A DNA stretch of 64,000 nucleotides, from NCBI GenBank assembly GCA_963575745.1, contig CAUYUJ010004003.1, positions 330,001-394,000 of the forward strand. The letters are read 5' to 3'. The DNA is from Prorocentrum cordatum (Eukaryota; Sar; Dinophyceae; Prorocentrales; Prorocentraceae). Positions 10,041-19,689 of this stretch are shown here, one piece after another. Position numbers and translations under genes: made by a program. Under the pieces are notes generated by a model. It saw nothing but the letters and a program-made list of their open reading frames with translations. It was not told the origin of the DNA and did no database searches. Position 1 is the first letter of the stretch. Every line of letters begins with the position of its first letter.

Positions 10041-11688
10041 CTTGATGGGTGGGCGTTTCCTGGAGCCTCTGGGGGCTTCCAGGGAGTAATTACAATCCTG
10101 CCAGCCACAAGACCGTCTTGGGGCGTTCTGGGGCTTTCTTGAGGCCGTCTTGGAGCCGTGTAGGCGCGTGTTGGGCGCCCCTGTCGGCTCTCCGGACACC
10201 CGTCTGGGTGAGTTGGAGACGATTGGGACTCCAAGACCCTATCGTGGGACGATTCGGAGCGTCTGCGGCCCATCTCGACGGCAATATGCGCGCTGCGGGG
10301 GCCGATCAGGGGACCTCAACATTGCGGACCAGGGGTGGACCAGAGGCGTTTGCCTCACCCGCGCGGGCTTCCCGGCTCTGCGTCCCGTCAGCCATGCTTC
10401 TGGGCGGTTCGCCTCGTGGTGTGTGCCAGGAAGGCCCCTCTGCCACCCCTCCCGGCGCGCTGGTGCATCCGCGCCGGCAGCTTCCAGGCAGGGTGCTGCC
10501 TGGGCCTCGCGCTGTGCCTCTGACTTGCGTCGGCCCCCCTCTCCTGCCCCGCTGCCTAACTACAGCGGGGCACCAGCCTTCCCCCCGCCCGCCCCGGGGC
10601 GGGGCGCCCCCCACCCTCAGCTGTGATGCGAGCGCCGGCTGGGCGCGGGCTCCGCCCCCTCCCTCCCTGCGCCGCTGCCGCCTGGCCCGCGCGGCGCTCC
10701 GGCCGCGCCAGCCCGCCACTCCGCGCCAGCACCGAGGAGCCACAACTTGCAGCCCTGGTGCCCGCCGTCGGTGCTGGTGCGGATACCCGCCCTCCGCCCT
10801 GGTCTCCGGTCGGCGCCGCGGCTTTGCCGATCGGGTGCGCCTCGCGCCCCCGTCCTCTGCTGTGCCCCTTGTGCTTGGCGCGCCGTTGCCTGGATCAGCT
10901 CCCCTGCAGAGAGTGGCCGCCCCAGCCTTTCGCCCCACTCTGCTGCACTTTGCCGTTTTCGTGGTCGCCCTCCAGTTCTTGGCACTGGCCGCTCGCCACC
11001 GCCTGGCGCAACCTCCTGCAAGGCCGGCAGCGCGCTGGACTACACTCATCCTCCCGTCGTGGACGAAACTGAGCAGGCGACCCCGCGAAAACATATCAAA
11101 AACCAATGGACAATCATTGGTTTTTGCCATGGGGGCTGTCTCGGAGAGCAGTTTGGAGCCCTCTTGGGCAGTCTTGAATGCCTCGTGGGCAGCATCGAGC
11201 AATGGTGGGCGTACTGGGGCTCTTGGGGCCCAGTGGGTCTCCTTTCAAGCCCTTGTGGTGTGTCCAAGCTCATTTGGAAGGACTCCGTGAGCCCTCTTGG
11301 CCGATCTTGGGCGCCTATTGGGTCGTTCTGGCGCCCTCTTGGTGCGTGTTGGTCCTTCCTGAACGCCTTTTGTGCCGTTTCCGGGCGTCGGGCAGCGGAG
11401 CAGGCGACCATACGAGCATCCTTCAAGATAAAAACAGAAATTCATGAGTTTCGCCCGTGGGCCTCCCTCGGAGAGCACTTTGAAGCTTTCTTGGGGCGTC
11501 TTGGAGGCCACGTGGACCGTCTCGAAACATTGGTCGGTGTCTTGGGGAGCGTTTTTGTGCCCTCTGGGCTTCTTTGAGGGCATTATTTGGTGCCCACTGG
11601 GCCCCATTTGGGGCCCAGTTGGCGGGTCGAAGCTCGTTTGGTCCCCCATGCCACACTGGAGCAGCGGTCTGTGACCCCCTGGGGCCGA

Positions 11689-11690
<2 letters not shown>
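10041..11690. repeat. GGCCTCTTGG-type repeats around a GC-rich unique block
   Basis: Positions 10041-10260 and 11110-11690 contain degenerate CGTCTTGGGGC/GCCTCTTGG repeats. Positions 10260-11050 are GC-rich unique sequence with open frames on both strands but no protein-like signature. Confidence 0.5.
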
Positions 11691-11691
<1 letters not shown>

Positions 11692-11727
<36 letters not shown>

Positions 11728-12690
11728 GTGTGTATAGATATACATCTCTGTCGGTATGTTTGTCTGTCTGCCTCTGTATGTATGTATTCATGCATGCATG
11801 CATGCATACTTGTGTGCCGTGTGTATGTATGCATGCAAGAAAAGAGTCATGCACGTATGTATGCGTGTATGTATGCATGTATGCATGTATGCATGCATGC
11901 ATGCATGCATGGATGTATGTATGTATGTATGTATGTATGCATGTATGTATGTATGTATGTATGTATGTATATATGTATGTATATATGCATGTATGTCTAT
12001 ATGTATGCATGTATGTATGTATGTATGTAGGTAGGTAGGTAGGTAGGTAGGTATGTAGGTAGGTAGGTAGGTAGGTAGGTATGCATGCGTATATGCGTGA
12101 ACGCGTGTATGCATGTATGCATGTATGCATGTATGTATGTAAGCATGCATGTATGTAGGTATGTATATATGCATGTATGCATGCATGTATGTGTGTATGT
12201 ATGTATGTGTCTATGTGCATGCGTGCCGGCATGTATGTATGCTTGTATGAATGCGTGCGTGTATGAATGTATGACTGTATGCACGCATGTATGTATGCGT
12301 GCGTGCATGTATGTATGCAGGTATGTCTAAATGATGGAATGACTGTTGGTATGTATGTCCGTATGCATGTCTGTTTGTATGCATGAATGCATGATTGTAT
12401 GAATATAGGCAGGTATGAATGTATGCACGCATGGGTGTATGACTGTATGCATGCATGCATGCATGCATGCATGCATGCATGATGTGCGTATGTATGTATG
12501 TATGTATGTAGGTAGGTATGTATGTATGTATGTATGTCTGTATGTATGTATGTATGCATGCATGCATGCATGTATGTATGTATGTATGTATGTATGTATG
12601 TATGCATGTATATAGGTATGTAGGTATGTATGTATGTAGGTATGTATTCATGACTGTATTTATGCCTCTCTCTATACTATATATATGTAT
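11692..12690. repeat. ATGT/GTAT tetranucleotide microsatellite, ~1 kb
   Basis: An AT dinucleotide run passes into nearly 1 kb of GTAT/GCAT/GTAG tetranucleotides. Because four bases do not divide by three, all frames show a Cys-Met-Tyr-Val or His-Thr-Tyr-Ile cycle. None is a gene. Confidence 0.95.
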
Positions 12691-12719
12691 ATATTCCTAC
12701 CACGGTGCCAGGGCTATGT

Positions 12720-13340
12720 GTCAGAGGCCTCTGAGGTGTTCGTTGGTACCTTGTTGGAAGCCTCTTGGGGGCCCCTTTGGGGCTTCTTGGAGCCTCTTTC
12801 GAGCCTAGTGGGGGCGTCTTGGAGCCTCTCTGAGGCCTCTTGGGGGCCTCGTGGCGCCTTTTCGGGGCCTCGTCGTGCCTCTTGAGGGCCTGTAGGGGCG
12901 GAAGGCTGGAATTGTGGGTGGGTGCTCCCGCTCTTGGGCTCCTCTTGGGGCTGCTCTGGGCCCCCTATTGGGCCATCTTGGGGGGCCTCTTGGGGCTGTC
13001 CTCGGGCACTTTCGAATCATCTTGGGGCTCCCAAAGAGGCCTCTGACGCCGTCTTCGCGGTTTCTTGGGGGCATCTTGGGCTTCTCGGGGCGGTCTGGGG
13101 CGCCTCTTGAGCGGTCGTGGAGCGTTGGAAGCCCGAAAAGACGCATCAATAATTCAAACGCCTAGAAAAATAATAGATCTGGGCGAGCCTTCTTGGGGGC
13201 CTCTTGGGCCGTTTGGAATTTTGTCTTGGGCCGTCGGAAACCCCTGGAGGCCGTCTTCGGCGTAGCTCGGGGCAGTCTTGGGCCGTCGGGACGGCTGTCT
13301 GTTCGCTCTGGGGGCTGTTTGGCGACCCCCCAACAACGGG
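12720..13340. repeat. GGCCTCTTGGGG-type degenerate repeat
   Basis: Short imperfect units of GCCTCTTGGGGGCCTC. This is the same family as at 4.2, 11.2, 21.4 and 36.4-40.4 kb. Confidence 0.7.
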
Positions 13341-13518
13341 CCTGGCCCTGAAGCGTCCCGACAAGAGTCGGGACCCCGCCGGGACTAAAAAAATTTCCCG
13401 GGGGGGGGGGTGCATTTTGTGAAAAGTGGGCCAGCCCAGGGTCCAGGGGCCCAATTCCCCGTCATATGATATAGGTATGTGTGTGTGTGTATGTATACAT
13501 ATGCCGGAGGCCACTAGA

Positions 13519-14248
13519 TAAGAAGAGCAGCAGGCAGGACCAACCCAGCGAAGAGGCACTGCCGCGGACGGCGGTGGTCATCAGGTACAGCGAGTCGAAG
13601 CCCTCGATCTTCTTCGCCAGCTTGAGCAGGCGGAAGAGACGCACCAGTCGCCCCATGCGCAGCAGCGTCGGGTCGAGGGGCACGTAGCTCTCGCCAAGGA
13701 CCTCCACGTACCAGCAGACCGTCACCGAGAGGTCCAAGAAGTTCCAGCTGTCGTGGCAGAAGTCCGAGCGGAGGGCGATCCCCTTCAGCACCACCTCGAC
13801 GGTGAACAGGACCCCGCACATGTAGTCCAGGACCTCGAAGAGGGTGCCCCCGCCTGGCCAGGTCTCCTCGCTAGACGTGCGGTACCAGCGGTAGCCGAGG
13901 TTGGAACCAATTTGGAAACTGTGGTACTGGACCTCGAGCGCCGCGGCCGTTGTGGTGAGGGCGATGATCGTGGCCGAAAACACCTCGAACGCATTGCTCT
14001 TCACGATCCGGCGGAGCTGCTGCTGCCTCCTCGAGCCATTGCCGCTCCGCTCGGACTTGGTGGACTTGAACAGCCTGTTGGCAGCGCGAGCCATGCTGGG
14101 AGCCGAGCTGGATGCGTTGCCCCTCTCCTTCCGAGGGCCCTCCATGCTCTTGGCGGTCTCGGACGTGCCTGCCGCGTCGCCGCCGTCGCTGCTGTGGCCG
14201 TGGTCGGAGAGCTCCTCCTCCACGCGACCGAAAGCGGTGCACCCGGAT
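13519..14248 (-). CDS. Voltage-gated cation channel, voltage-sensor exon
   Basis: This exon encodes a complete S1-S4 voltage sensor. A basic N-terminal linker (RRQQQLRRIVKSNAFE) leads into S1 (VFSATIIALTTTAAALEVQY) and an S1-S2 loop. S2 (DYMCGVLFTVEVVLKG) has the conserved Glu. S3 (SWNFLDLSVTVCWYV) has the conserved Asp. S4 (LLRMGRLVRLFRLLKLAKK) has Arg/Arg/Arg/Arg/Lys at every third position. The S4-S5 linker (IEGFDSLYLMTTAVRG) and the first part of S5 (SLGWSCLLLFL) follow. The upstream limit chosen is the first base after a CGGAG acceptor at 14249, which removes the introner. The downstream donor near 13519 is not a canonical GT. S5 continues in the exon at 2233. Family and orientation are clear; the exact ends are not. 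Confidence 0.88.
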
Positions 14249-14262
14249 CTCCGACGGTACGG

Positions 14263-14455
14263 TTAAGTCGGGCGTGTCCCCCTACAGGGGGATTTTCGAC
14301 GAAAGATATGAAATATCCCAACAATGATCAAACAATAATCCAAAAATAGTCTGGGGACTATCTTTAAATTATTGTTTGACCTTTTGGGGGTCTTTTTGGG
14401 GTATTCTTTTATTTTTCGTCGAAAACCCTCCTGTAGGGGGACACGCCCGACTTAA
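14263..14455 (-). mobile_element. Introner-like TIR element A with 8-bp TSD
   Basis: The element is 193 bp. Both ends start TTAAGTCGGGCGTGTCCCCC and continue as a near-perfect inverted repeat of about 43 bp to TTTTCGACGAAA. It is flanked by the direct repeat CGGTACGG (14255-14262 and 14456-14463), a clear insertion signature. On the minus strand a GT donor (GTTAAG, starting 14456) and an AG acceptor (CGGAG, ending 14249) would excise it as a 208-base intron. It lies immediately upstream of the voltage-sensor reading frame. The AT-rich interior has no coding potential. Confidence 0.85.
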
Positions 14456-14456
14456 C

Positions 14457-14506
14457 GGTACGGTCTGCTTCCATCCAGGCGTTTTTCCTCCGGCTCGGCC
14501 TCTGTT
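14457..14506 (-). CDS. Putative upstream mini-exon of the channel gene
   Basis: After the acceptor-like CCAACAG ending at 14507, the minus strand reads open (for example EAEPEEKRLDGSRPYR) up to the introner. Removing the element together with one 8-bp duplication joins this frame to the voltage-sensor frame. A GT-AG intron would use a different frame of the same segment. Which is used cannot be decided. Confidence 0.35.
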
Positions 14507-15380
14507 GGGCCCGTGATCGGGCACCGGGGCAAACAAAACCGATCCCAGCCGCGGGCATCACGGATCATAGCGGGAGGATGCCTGGGAACGACTTGCACAT
14601 GAACGTCGAGTTTTGAGATTCTGGGCGGACTTCTTGGGTCGGCGCTGAGCCCCTCCCTCGCATCCCGTCGGAGGCATCGCCAAGGGGGTGCGGGTAGGGG
14701 GTGGGTCCAACGCCGACACGAGAAACCGACGCGGACTTCCGCAAGTCTATTCTCATGCAAAGGAGGCGGGTTCGTGCGGCGTCGGCGCGCGAAGGGTTCT
14801 GACATCGCGTCGATCGTCCAGCATTGAATCGATGGCGGACCCGATCGTCCGAAATTGAATTCCGTCGTGCCCAGCGGCGATACCGTGTCCCTCGGTGGGT
14901 CCGCGTCGCAGAATTCCCTCTTGAACGCCTTCGCCTGCGTCGCTGGTGTGCCACCGCCGCATGAACCTACTGTATGCTTATGCAAGTAAGTTGTTCTCAA
15001 TTCTCGATCCTCCTTCTCGCTCTGCTCCCAGCCGGACCGCCTCCGACCAGCCGCACCCCGGGGAGCTGTGCTCCTTCCCCCTCTGGGGGGAACCCAATGT
15101 ACTGACAGGATCCCGAGACCCATAAATCCACTGCATCGGGACTGAAAAAACGTCTCCGCGCCGTTCGTTCTCGCTGCGCCCGAGCGGACGACGCCGACAC
15201 CACGGCAAACCCACGGCAAGCCCTGCGCCCCGCACCCAAGCAGACGACGCTGGCACCGCTGCGAGCCCACGGCGAACGCACCGCGTCCAAGGCGCCGTGT
15301 GCCCCGGAGGCCGCGGCGCCCCCCCCCACGGCGTGAGGCCGCGCATCGGAGCAAGCGGCGCGGCGACGGGTCCATCTGCA
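14507..15380. other. No gene recognised
   Basis: A 309-codon minus-strand frame spans this stretch. Its Arg/Gly/Ala-rich composition and lack of motifs do not support a gene. No repeat was recognised. Confidence 0.4.
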
Positions 15381-15388
15381 CGAAGACT

Positions 15389-15503
15389 GAAGGATTGCAA
15401 AAAAATCCAGGATTGAAAACATATCCAGGATTGCAAAAAAACTCTGGATTGCAAAAAAAACATGATTTTTTTGCAATCCCAGGGTTTTTTTTTGCAATCC
15501 TTC
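15389..15503. mobile_element. Short palindromic element, ~115 bp
   Basis: GAAGGATTGCAAAAAAA at the left end is repeated as its complement at the right end, 15488-15503. Between them are four tandem GGATTGCAAAAAA-like units in direct and inverted orientation. The whole would fold as a hairpin. Confidence 0.6.
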
Positions 15504-15574
15504 GTTCGAGTGGCCGCCGGCAGACCCCTCCCCCGGACCTGCTCGAAGTCTAGGCTATGCGCGGCCCCAAGGCT

Positions 15575-15736
15575 CGGGCGTTCACTAAGGGGGGGCGATA
15601 GATGGAGGGGTGAGAAGGGTGCACCTCTCGTGCGCCTTTCGTACCCCTTCGGGGCCCGAGGGGGCTCGTTTAGGGCCCCTTTCGCGCAACCCTCGACGCC
15701 CCCCCATTTATCGCCCCCCCCATAAGCGAACGCCCG
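15575..15736. mobile_element. Short TIR element, 162 bp
   Basis: Left CGGGCGTTCACTAAGGGGGG, followed by GCGATAGATGG, is mirrored by the complement of the right end (CGGGCGTTCGCTTATGGGGG, then GCGATAAATGG). The inverted repeat is about 38 bp with a few mismatches. No target-site duplication was recognised and there is no coding capacity. Confidence 0.65.
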
Positions 15737-15769
15737 AAAGAAAGGTCCCGAACTCTTCTCTGGGGGTAG

Positions 15770-16230
15770 TTTGCCGCCGCGGACCCATCTCCAATGGCCC
15801 TGGGGCCCGCAAACGGCCTCCCGAGGCCGAGATCGACATACACTTTCGCCCCAGATGTGTTTCTGATGGCCCCGGGGCCCGAAAACGACCCCTGGGGGCC
15901 GAGGCCGAGGAAAACCTCGCCAGGATGTGAAGCAATAGTGTCCTCGGAGATCCGTCGGAGGAATCGAAAACATCATACGCATAATGTTCTGGAGGTCCGC
16001 GCTGATCTCTTGTCAACGCGCTGGACCCCCTTCCCTGGCACGCGGAGCGCGCCAGGAGGGCCGCTTGAGGCGCCGACAGGGGGCCCCAGCGCCGATCCCG
16101 CGCGGAGCTCTGACAATTCATGTTCGTGCCGCTGGTTTTTCTTGTGATACCCCGCCATAGAGAGCAGGTCGTGAAAAAGAGGCCTCCGTGATGCCCCTGG
16201 CGGTCTGCTGGGAGGCCTCTTGGACGCTTC
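15770..16230. repeat. Fragments of dispersed repeats
   Basis: Positions 15840-15900 resemble 30890-30945 (TTTCGCCCCNGAT, GATGGCCCC/GGTGGCCCC, GGGCC). Positions 15975-16222 resemble 2368-2990 in part in inverted order. Nothing in this stretch is protein-like. Confidence 0.5.
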
Positions 16231-16502
16231 TGGGGGGCCTCGGGGAACTCCCAGGCACCTGAGGCACGGGGCCTCCAAAGAGCAGTCGCAATACTCAACG
16301 CAGAGAACTCGAAGAGGCATGCTTACGCCGTCTCTCCCTTTACTTCTTCGCATCTGGGCCGGTTGCGGCTGGCCCGCTGGAGGCCTCCCAGATGGGGCCC
16401 GAGCAACCGGGGGCGGAGGATCGCACCGCACCGCCGATGTATCGGCGATGCATCGGCGACGTCGGCGCGGAGAACCTCGGGCTCCACATTGAGCCGCACC
16501 CG

Positions 16503-16542
16503 CTATGCGTCGGCGGTGCGGCGCGATCCTCTGGACCCCCAC
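16503..16542 (-). CDS. Putative downstream exon beside introner B
   Basis: On the minus strand, sequence after the CTTACAG acceptor reads GTGGGGGTCCAGAGG. In one frame it continues the upstream exon and stops at TAG 16503-16505. In another it stays open for over 100 codons. Function is unknown and the frame is undecided. Confidence 0.3.
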
Positions 16543-16545
16543 CTG

Positions 16546-16703
16546 TAAGTCGGGCGTGTCCCCCCCACAGGGGGATTTTCGACGAAAAATAAAAAATACA
16601 ACAAAAAAACCCACATGGTCAAAAAATAATCAACAAACAATCCCCTGACTATTTTATGACTATTTTTGAATATTCCTCCTGTAGAGGCACGGGCCCGACT
16701 TAA
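16546..16703 (-). mobile_element. Introner-like TIR element B with TSD and GT-AG ends
   Basis: The element is 158 bp. Its left end (TAAGTCGGGCGTGTCCCCCC) matches element A at 14263, including GGGGGATTTTCGACGAAA. The right end is a degenerate inverted copy (CACGGGCCCGACTTA). The direct repeat CCCCACCTG lies at 16537-16545 and 16704-16712. On the minus strand the duplicated target supplies both splice sites, donor AG|GTGGGG at 16709 and acceptor TTACAG|GTGG at 16543, giving a 167-base GT-AG intron. This is the classical outcome of introner insertion. Confidence 0.85.
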
Positions 16704-16709
16704 CCCCAC

Positions 16710-16975
16710 CTGCTCGGACCCCGTCCGGGAGGCCCAGTTCTGCGCCTGGCGACCAGCTCGTCCCCCTCGCCCGCCCCGCGCAGGTTCACCACGCAGCCCG
16801 GCGGCCCGGCGTCCTCGAACTGCACGCGCGACTGCGCCCGCAGCGGCGCCTCGCTCGCCTCGCCGGGGGGCGCCCTCTGCGACGGGGACGCCTTCGGCAC
16901 GGTCCTCGCAAGGCGCGCGGGAGGCGAGGGGGAGCTCGTGGAGCCCATCAGGAGCGCGATTTCGACCAGGTAGAT
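16710..16975 (-). CDS. Putative exon upstream of introner B
   Basis: The minus strand contains an open frame with a more protein-like run (VQFEDAGPPGCVVNLRGAG, then EGDELVARR) ending at the introner's donor. It is preceded by YLVEIALLMGSTSSPSPP. No domain is recognised. Other frames are also open, so this rests mainly on the GT-AG introner next to it. Confidence 0.35.
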
Positions 16976-17275
16976 TCCGACCGCCCCTCGTCACCCTTTC
17001 GTCTGGATGTCGTCCAGGTCTCTGAAATCTCGTCAAAACGTCCACCGAATCCGAAGGCATCTGGACGGCGTTCCCAAAACCGCGAGGAGATTCTGGACTC
17101 ACGGGGCGACGAGGCGTGACAGGACAGGCCCGCGGGGCCTCCTCTCCCGCAGTGCGCCGTGCAAGAAACGATTGAGCGGCGCAGCGTGGAGCTCACTCTT
17201 CCGGTTGGCACTCGGGGGGAGGAGCCAGCGAGGAAGAGGGGAAGGAGGGGGAGCGACAATGGGGGGCGGCTAATG

Positions 17276-17330
17276 AAAGGGGGGAGAAGCCTTCTCCTCC
17301 TCCTCCTCCTCCTCCTCCTCCTCCTCATCG
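17276..17330. repeat. CTC triplet tract
   Basis: A run of CTC triplets of about 40 bases within otherwise unassigned sequence (16976-17440). Confidence 0.85.
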
Positions 17331-17439
17331 GCCTTGCATCGGTTTGGCATTGCCGATAAAGCCGTGACAGGCCCTCCATGGCGAAGCCACTCGATTCTGG
17401 GGGGGGCTATCGGGCCCGCATCGGCGATCCACTGAGAGG

Positions 17440-18340
17440 GGTTGCGCGAAGGGAGGGGCCTTCCAAGAGCGCAGGGGTGCTGCTCGGAAGCGCCCCCGCC
17501 TCAGAGGGGCCTGCTCCAGAAGCCTCCGAGCCCTTCTTCCCCGCCCCCAGACATCCCACGCATTGGTTTCTTCAGTCCGCGAGCCCCAGAAATCTACACC
17601 ACCCCTGCCCTGGCGGCAGTCGGTCGCTGTGGACCTTATACTGGGCCCTGGAAACGACCTGACCGTTGTCTTTTACTGGTTCCTGTTTGCCGTTGTTTGC
17701 CGGTTCTGGCGCCGTTTTTTGACCTAACCCCCCCCCATATCATTTGTCGATTCGTCCTCCCTTGAGCCTATCCCCCCCAAGCGTTGCCGCTGAAGACAGG
17801 GACAGGGCGACTCCGGCGGCCCTCTGAGCTTCGATCGAACCCCGTGGGGCCGTCAACAACGGGTCCAAAACTTGTCTCGGAAACGGCAAGGCCGTTTTTG
17901 CCGTGTTAAAACGAACGAACTGTCTCCAAAACATGAAAACTGTAAAAAACGACATCCGGAAAAGGGACCACCTACGGCCCCGGGATTGGGACTGTAACCA
18001 GAACCGGGAAACAACAAAAAAAACGGCGACGAAACCCCGAACGAAAACAGCGCAAGAACTGGCAAACAACGGCAAACCGGAACCAGTAAAAACAACGGTC
18101 AGACGGTCAGGCCGTTTCCCAGTTAAGGTCCACAGCGACCGACTGCCGCCAGGGCAGGGGTGGAGATTTCTGGGGCTCGCGGACCGAAGAAACCAATGCG
18201 TGGGATGTCTGGGGGCGGGGGGCGGCTCCCGAGAAGGGCTCGGAGGCTTCTGGAGCAGGCCCCTCTGAGGCGGGGGCGCTTCCGAGCAGCACCCCTGCGC
18301 CCTTGGAAGGCCGCTCCCCTCGCGCAACCCCTTCCTCCAG
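17440..18340. repeat. Long imperfect inverted repeat (~285-bp arms)
   Basis: The left arm (about 17440-17725) and the reverse complement of the right arm (about 18055-18340) share GCAGGGGTGCTGCTCGGAAG, CCAGACATCCCACGCATTGG and CTGGCGGCAGTCGGTCGCTG in order, with small indels. The 330-bp centre repeats the AAACGGCAAGGCCGTTTTTG theme found again at 30310-30550. This could be a foldback transposon or a large TIR element. No transposase frame is seen. Confidence 0.75.
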
Positions 18341-19000
18341 GGGCAGCGATACGGGGGGATCGGCTCAGGGGGGAGGTGCATCGATCCCCACTTGCCCATC
18401 CCTCGCCGACAGGGTCCGATAGCCCATCCCGCCCAAGAATGTGCGGCCTCGCCATCGGGGGCCTGTCGCCGATCTGTCGGCGATGTATCACGCCGATGCA
18501 GGGCAGGGGTTCCTGGCCGGCGGCGCCGAGCGTAGTTGGATCATTATCTTTTGGAGGCGACGACGACGAACGACGACGTTATCGTCGTCGTCATCGTCGT
18601 CGAGGTCGCGCGTTTTCGTCGTAGCCGTCGTCTTCGTCCGCCCCCTGCCTCCGCGGCAGCGCCGAGGGGGTGAAGTGAGAAGGGGCACGCCTTCTCGGGC
18701 CGCGGCGGCGCTTCGGAGAGGGCTCGGGAAGCTGCTCAGAAGGGCGCAGGCCTGCGGAGCCTTCTGAGAAGGCCCGCTGCCCTCTGCCTCCCCCACGGGC
18801 GCGCCGCGGATCACCAGAGTCTCCCTCCCTTCTGAGCGCCCCCAAGACCCGCCTGGGGGACGCAGGGCACTTCTTCTACGAAACGCGACGGCAGCCCTGC
18901 TGCACGGAGCAGGGGTGGGAGTGGGAGGGAGGGGGAGGGAGGGAGGGAGGCACAGAGAACGTAGCAGCTCACCCCACCCCGCAGCTCACAGAGAACGTGG
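18341..19000. other. No gene recognised; short GTC triplet tract
   Basis: Positions 18548-18625 hold a GTC/CGA triplet tract. The rest is GC-rich, with a GGGAGGGAGG run at about 18920-18950, and no protein-like reading was found. Confidence 0.45.
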
Positions 19001-19199
19001 CAGGAATCCCTAAGAGATCCGAGGGCTTGTTCTTCCAATGAGCCCCCCCCCGAATTCGCGACCCTCTCCCCGGCCCCATTCTTTTGTGCCCCGAGCCGTT
19101 CTCTGGCGGTCCCAGGCTGGCGCGGGGCCGCTTAGGCCGCCAACGGCGAAAAACCTTGGACTTGAGGCTTGCCAGTGCGCTTTGGGCGTCTGGGCCCGG

Positions 19200-19372
19200 A
19201 GCTCTGAAAGGGCCCTGGGACGCACAAATAAATAAACACAAATAACAGGATTTCCCATGTACCCTCATATTTTCTGGGTTTTTGTCTTCCCCCCCACTTC
19301 CCATATCTTCCGATATTTTCTGGGGAGTCGACGATTGATTGTGTCTGTGTGTTTTTTCCCCTCCTGAAGCTC
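19200..19372 (-). mobile_element. Dispersed intron-like element, copy 2
   Basis: Homologous to 3970-4143. On the minus strand it directly follows the coiled-coil-like exon and ends in a possible acceptor (GCGTCCCAG, near 19209). It probably acts as an intron. The donor would be non-GT, for example GATGAG after CCCCCAG. Confidence 0.5.
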
Positions 19373-19509
19373 ATCCTGGGGGACGCAGCGCGCATCCTGG
19401 ACTCCAGCTCGGCGAGCATCGCGGTGTGCCTGGAGAGCAGGTCCCTGGCCACGGCGCTCCGCTCTTCCAGCAGCGCCTCCTGCAGCCACGCGCACAGCGC
19501 CGCGCCCTT
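19373..19509 (-). CDS. Putative coiled-coil exon
   Basis: After a CCCGAG acceptor (ending 19510) the minus strand reads [20 protein letters not shown] followed by [18 protein letters not shown]. This is an amphipathic, Glu/Leu/Arg-rich helix quite unlike the repeat-derived frames nearby. It ends next to an intron-like element. It may be an N-terminal exon of the downstream channel gene or a separate gene; no family is recognised. Confidence 0.45.
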
Positions 19510-19538
19510 CTCGGGTGGGCGTTTTGTTACACATCTGT

Positions 19539-19569
19539 GTGTATATATATATATATATATATATAGATA

Positions 19570-19618
<49 letters not shown>

Positions 19619-19665
19619 GTACATATATATATGTGTATATATATATATGTATACATAGATATACA
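19539..19665. repeat. TA/GTATAT microsatellite
   Basis: AT dinucleotide tract with GTGTGT interruptions. Confidence 0.9.
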
Positions 19666-19689
19666 AGGGCCTGGCCCGGGAGGGTCCCC

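Larger units (their letters stand above)
2234..13518 (-). other. Giant (~11.3 kb) intron of the channel gene
   Basis: Between the S4-S5 coding exon and the pore exon no protein-like reading was found. The S5 helix begins at one end and finishes at the other, so this is one intron, if the assembly is contiguous. It consists almost wholly of short elements and arrays listed separately: an inverted-repeat element at 2476-2654, minisatellites at 3060-3780 and 5150-6250, a 300-bp array, ATCGAT, CAT and ATGT tracts, and GGCCTCTTGG-type repeats. About 8850-9950 and 10260-11050 hold no recognisable repeat or gene. Confidence 0.65.

Noticed and set aside
10049-11290. 413-codon plus-strand open frame
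   Set aside because: High GC makes stop codons rare; opposite and neighbouring frames are equally open, and the end lies in GGCCTCTTGG repeats.
11692-12690. Cys/Met/Tyr-rich peptides on the plus strand
   Set aside because: The frames cycle because of the ATGT tetranucleotide repeat.
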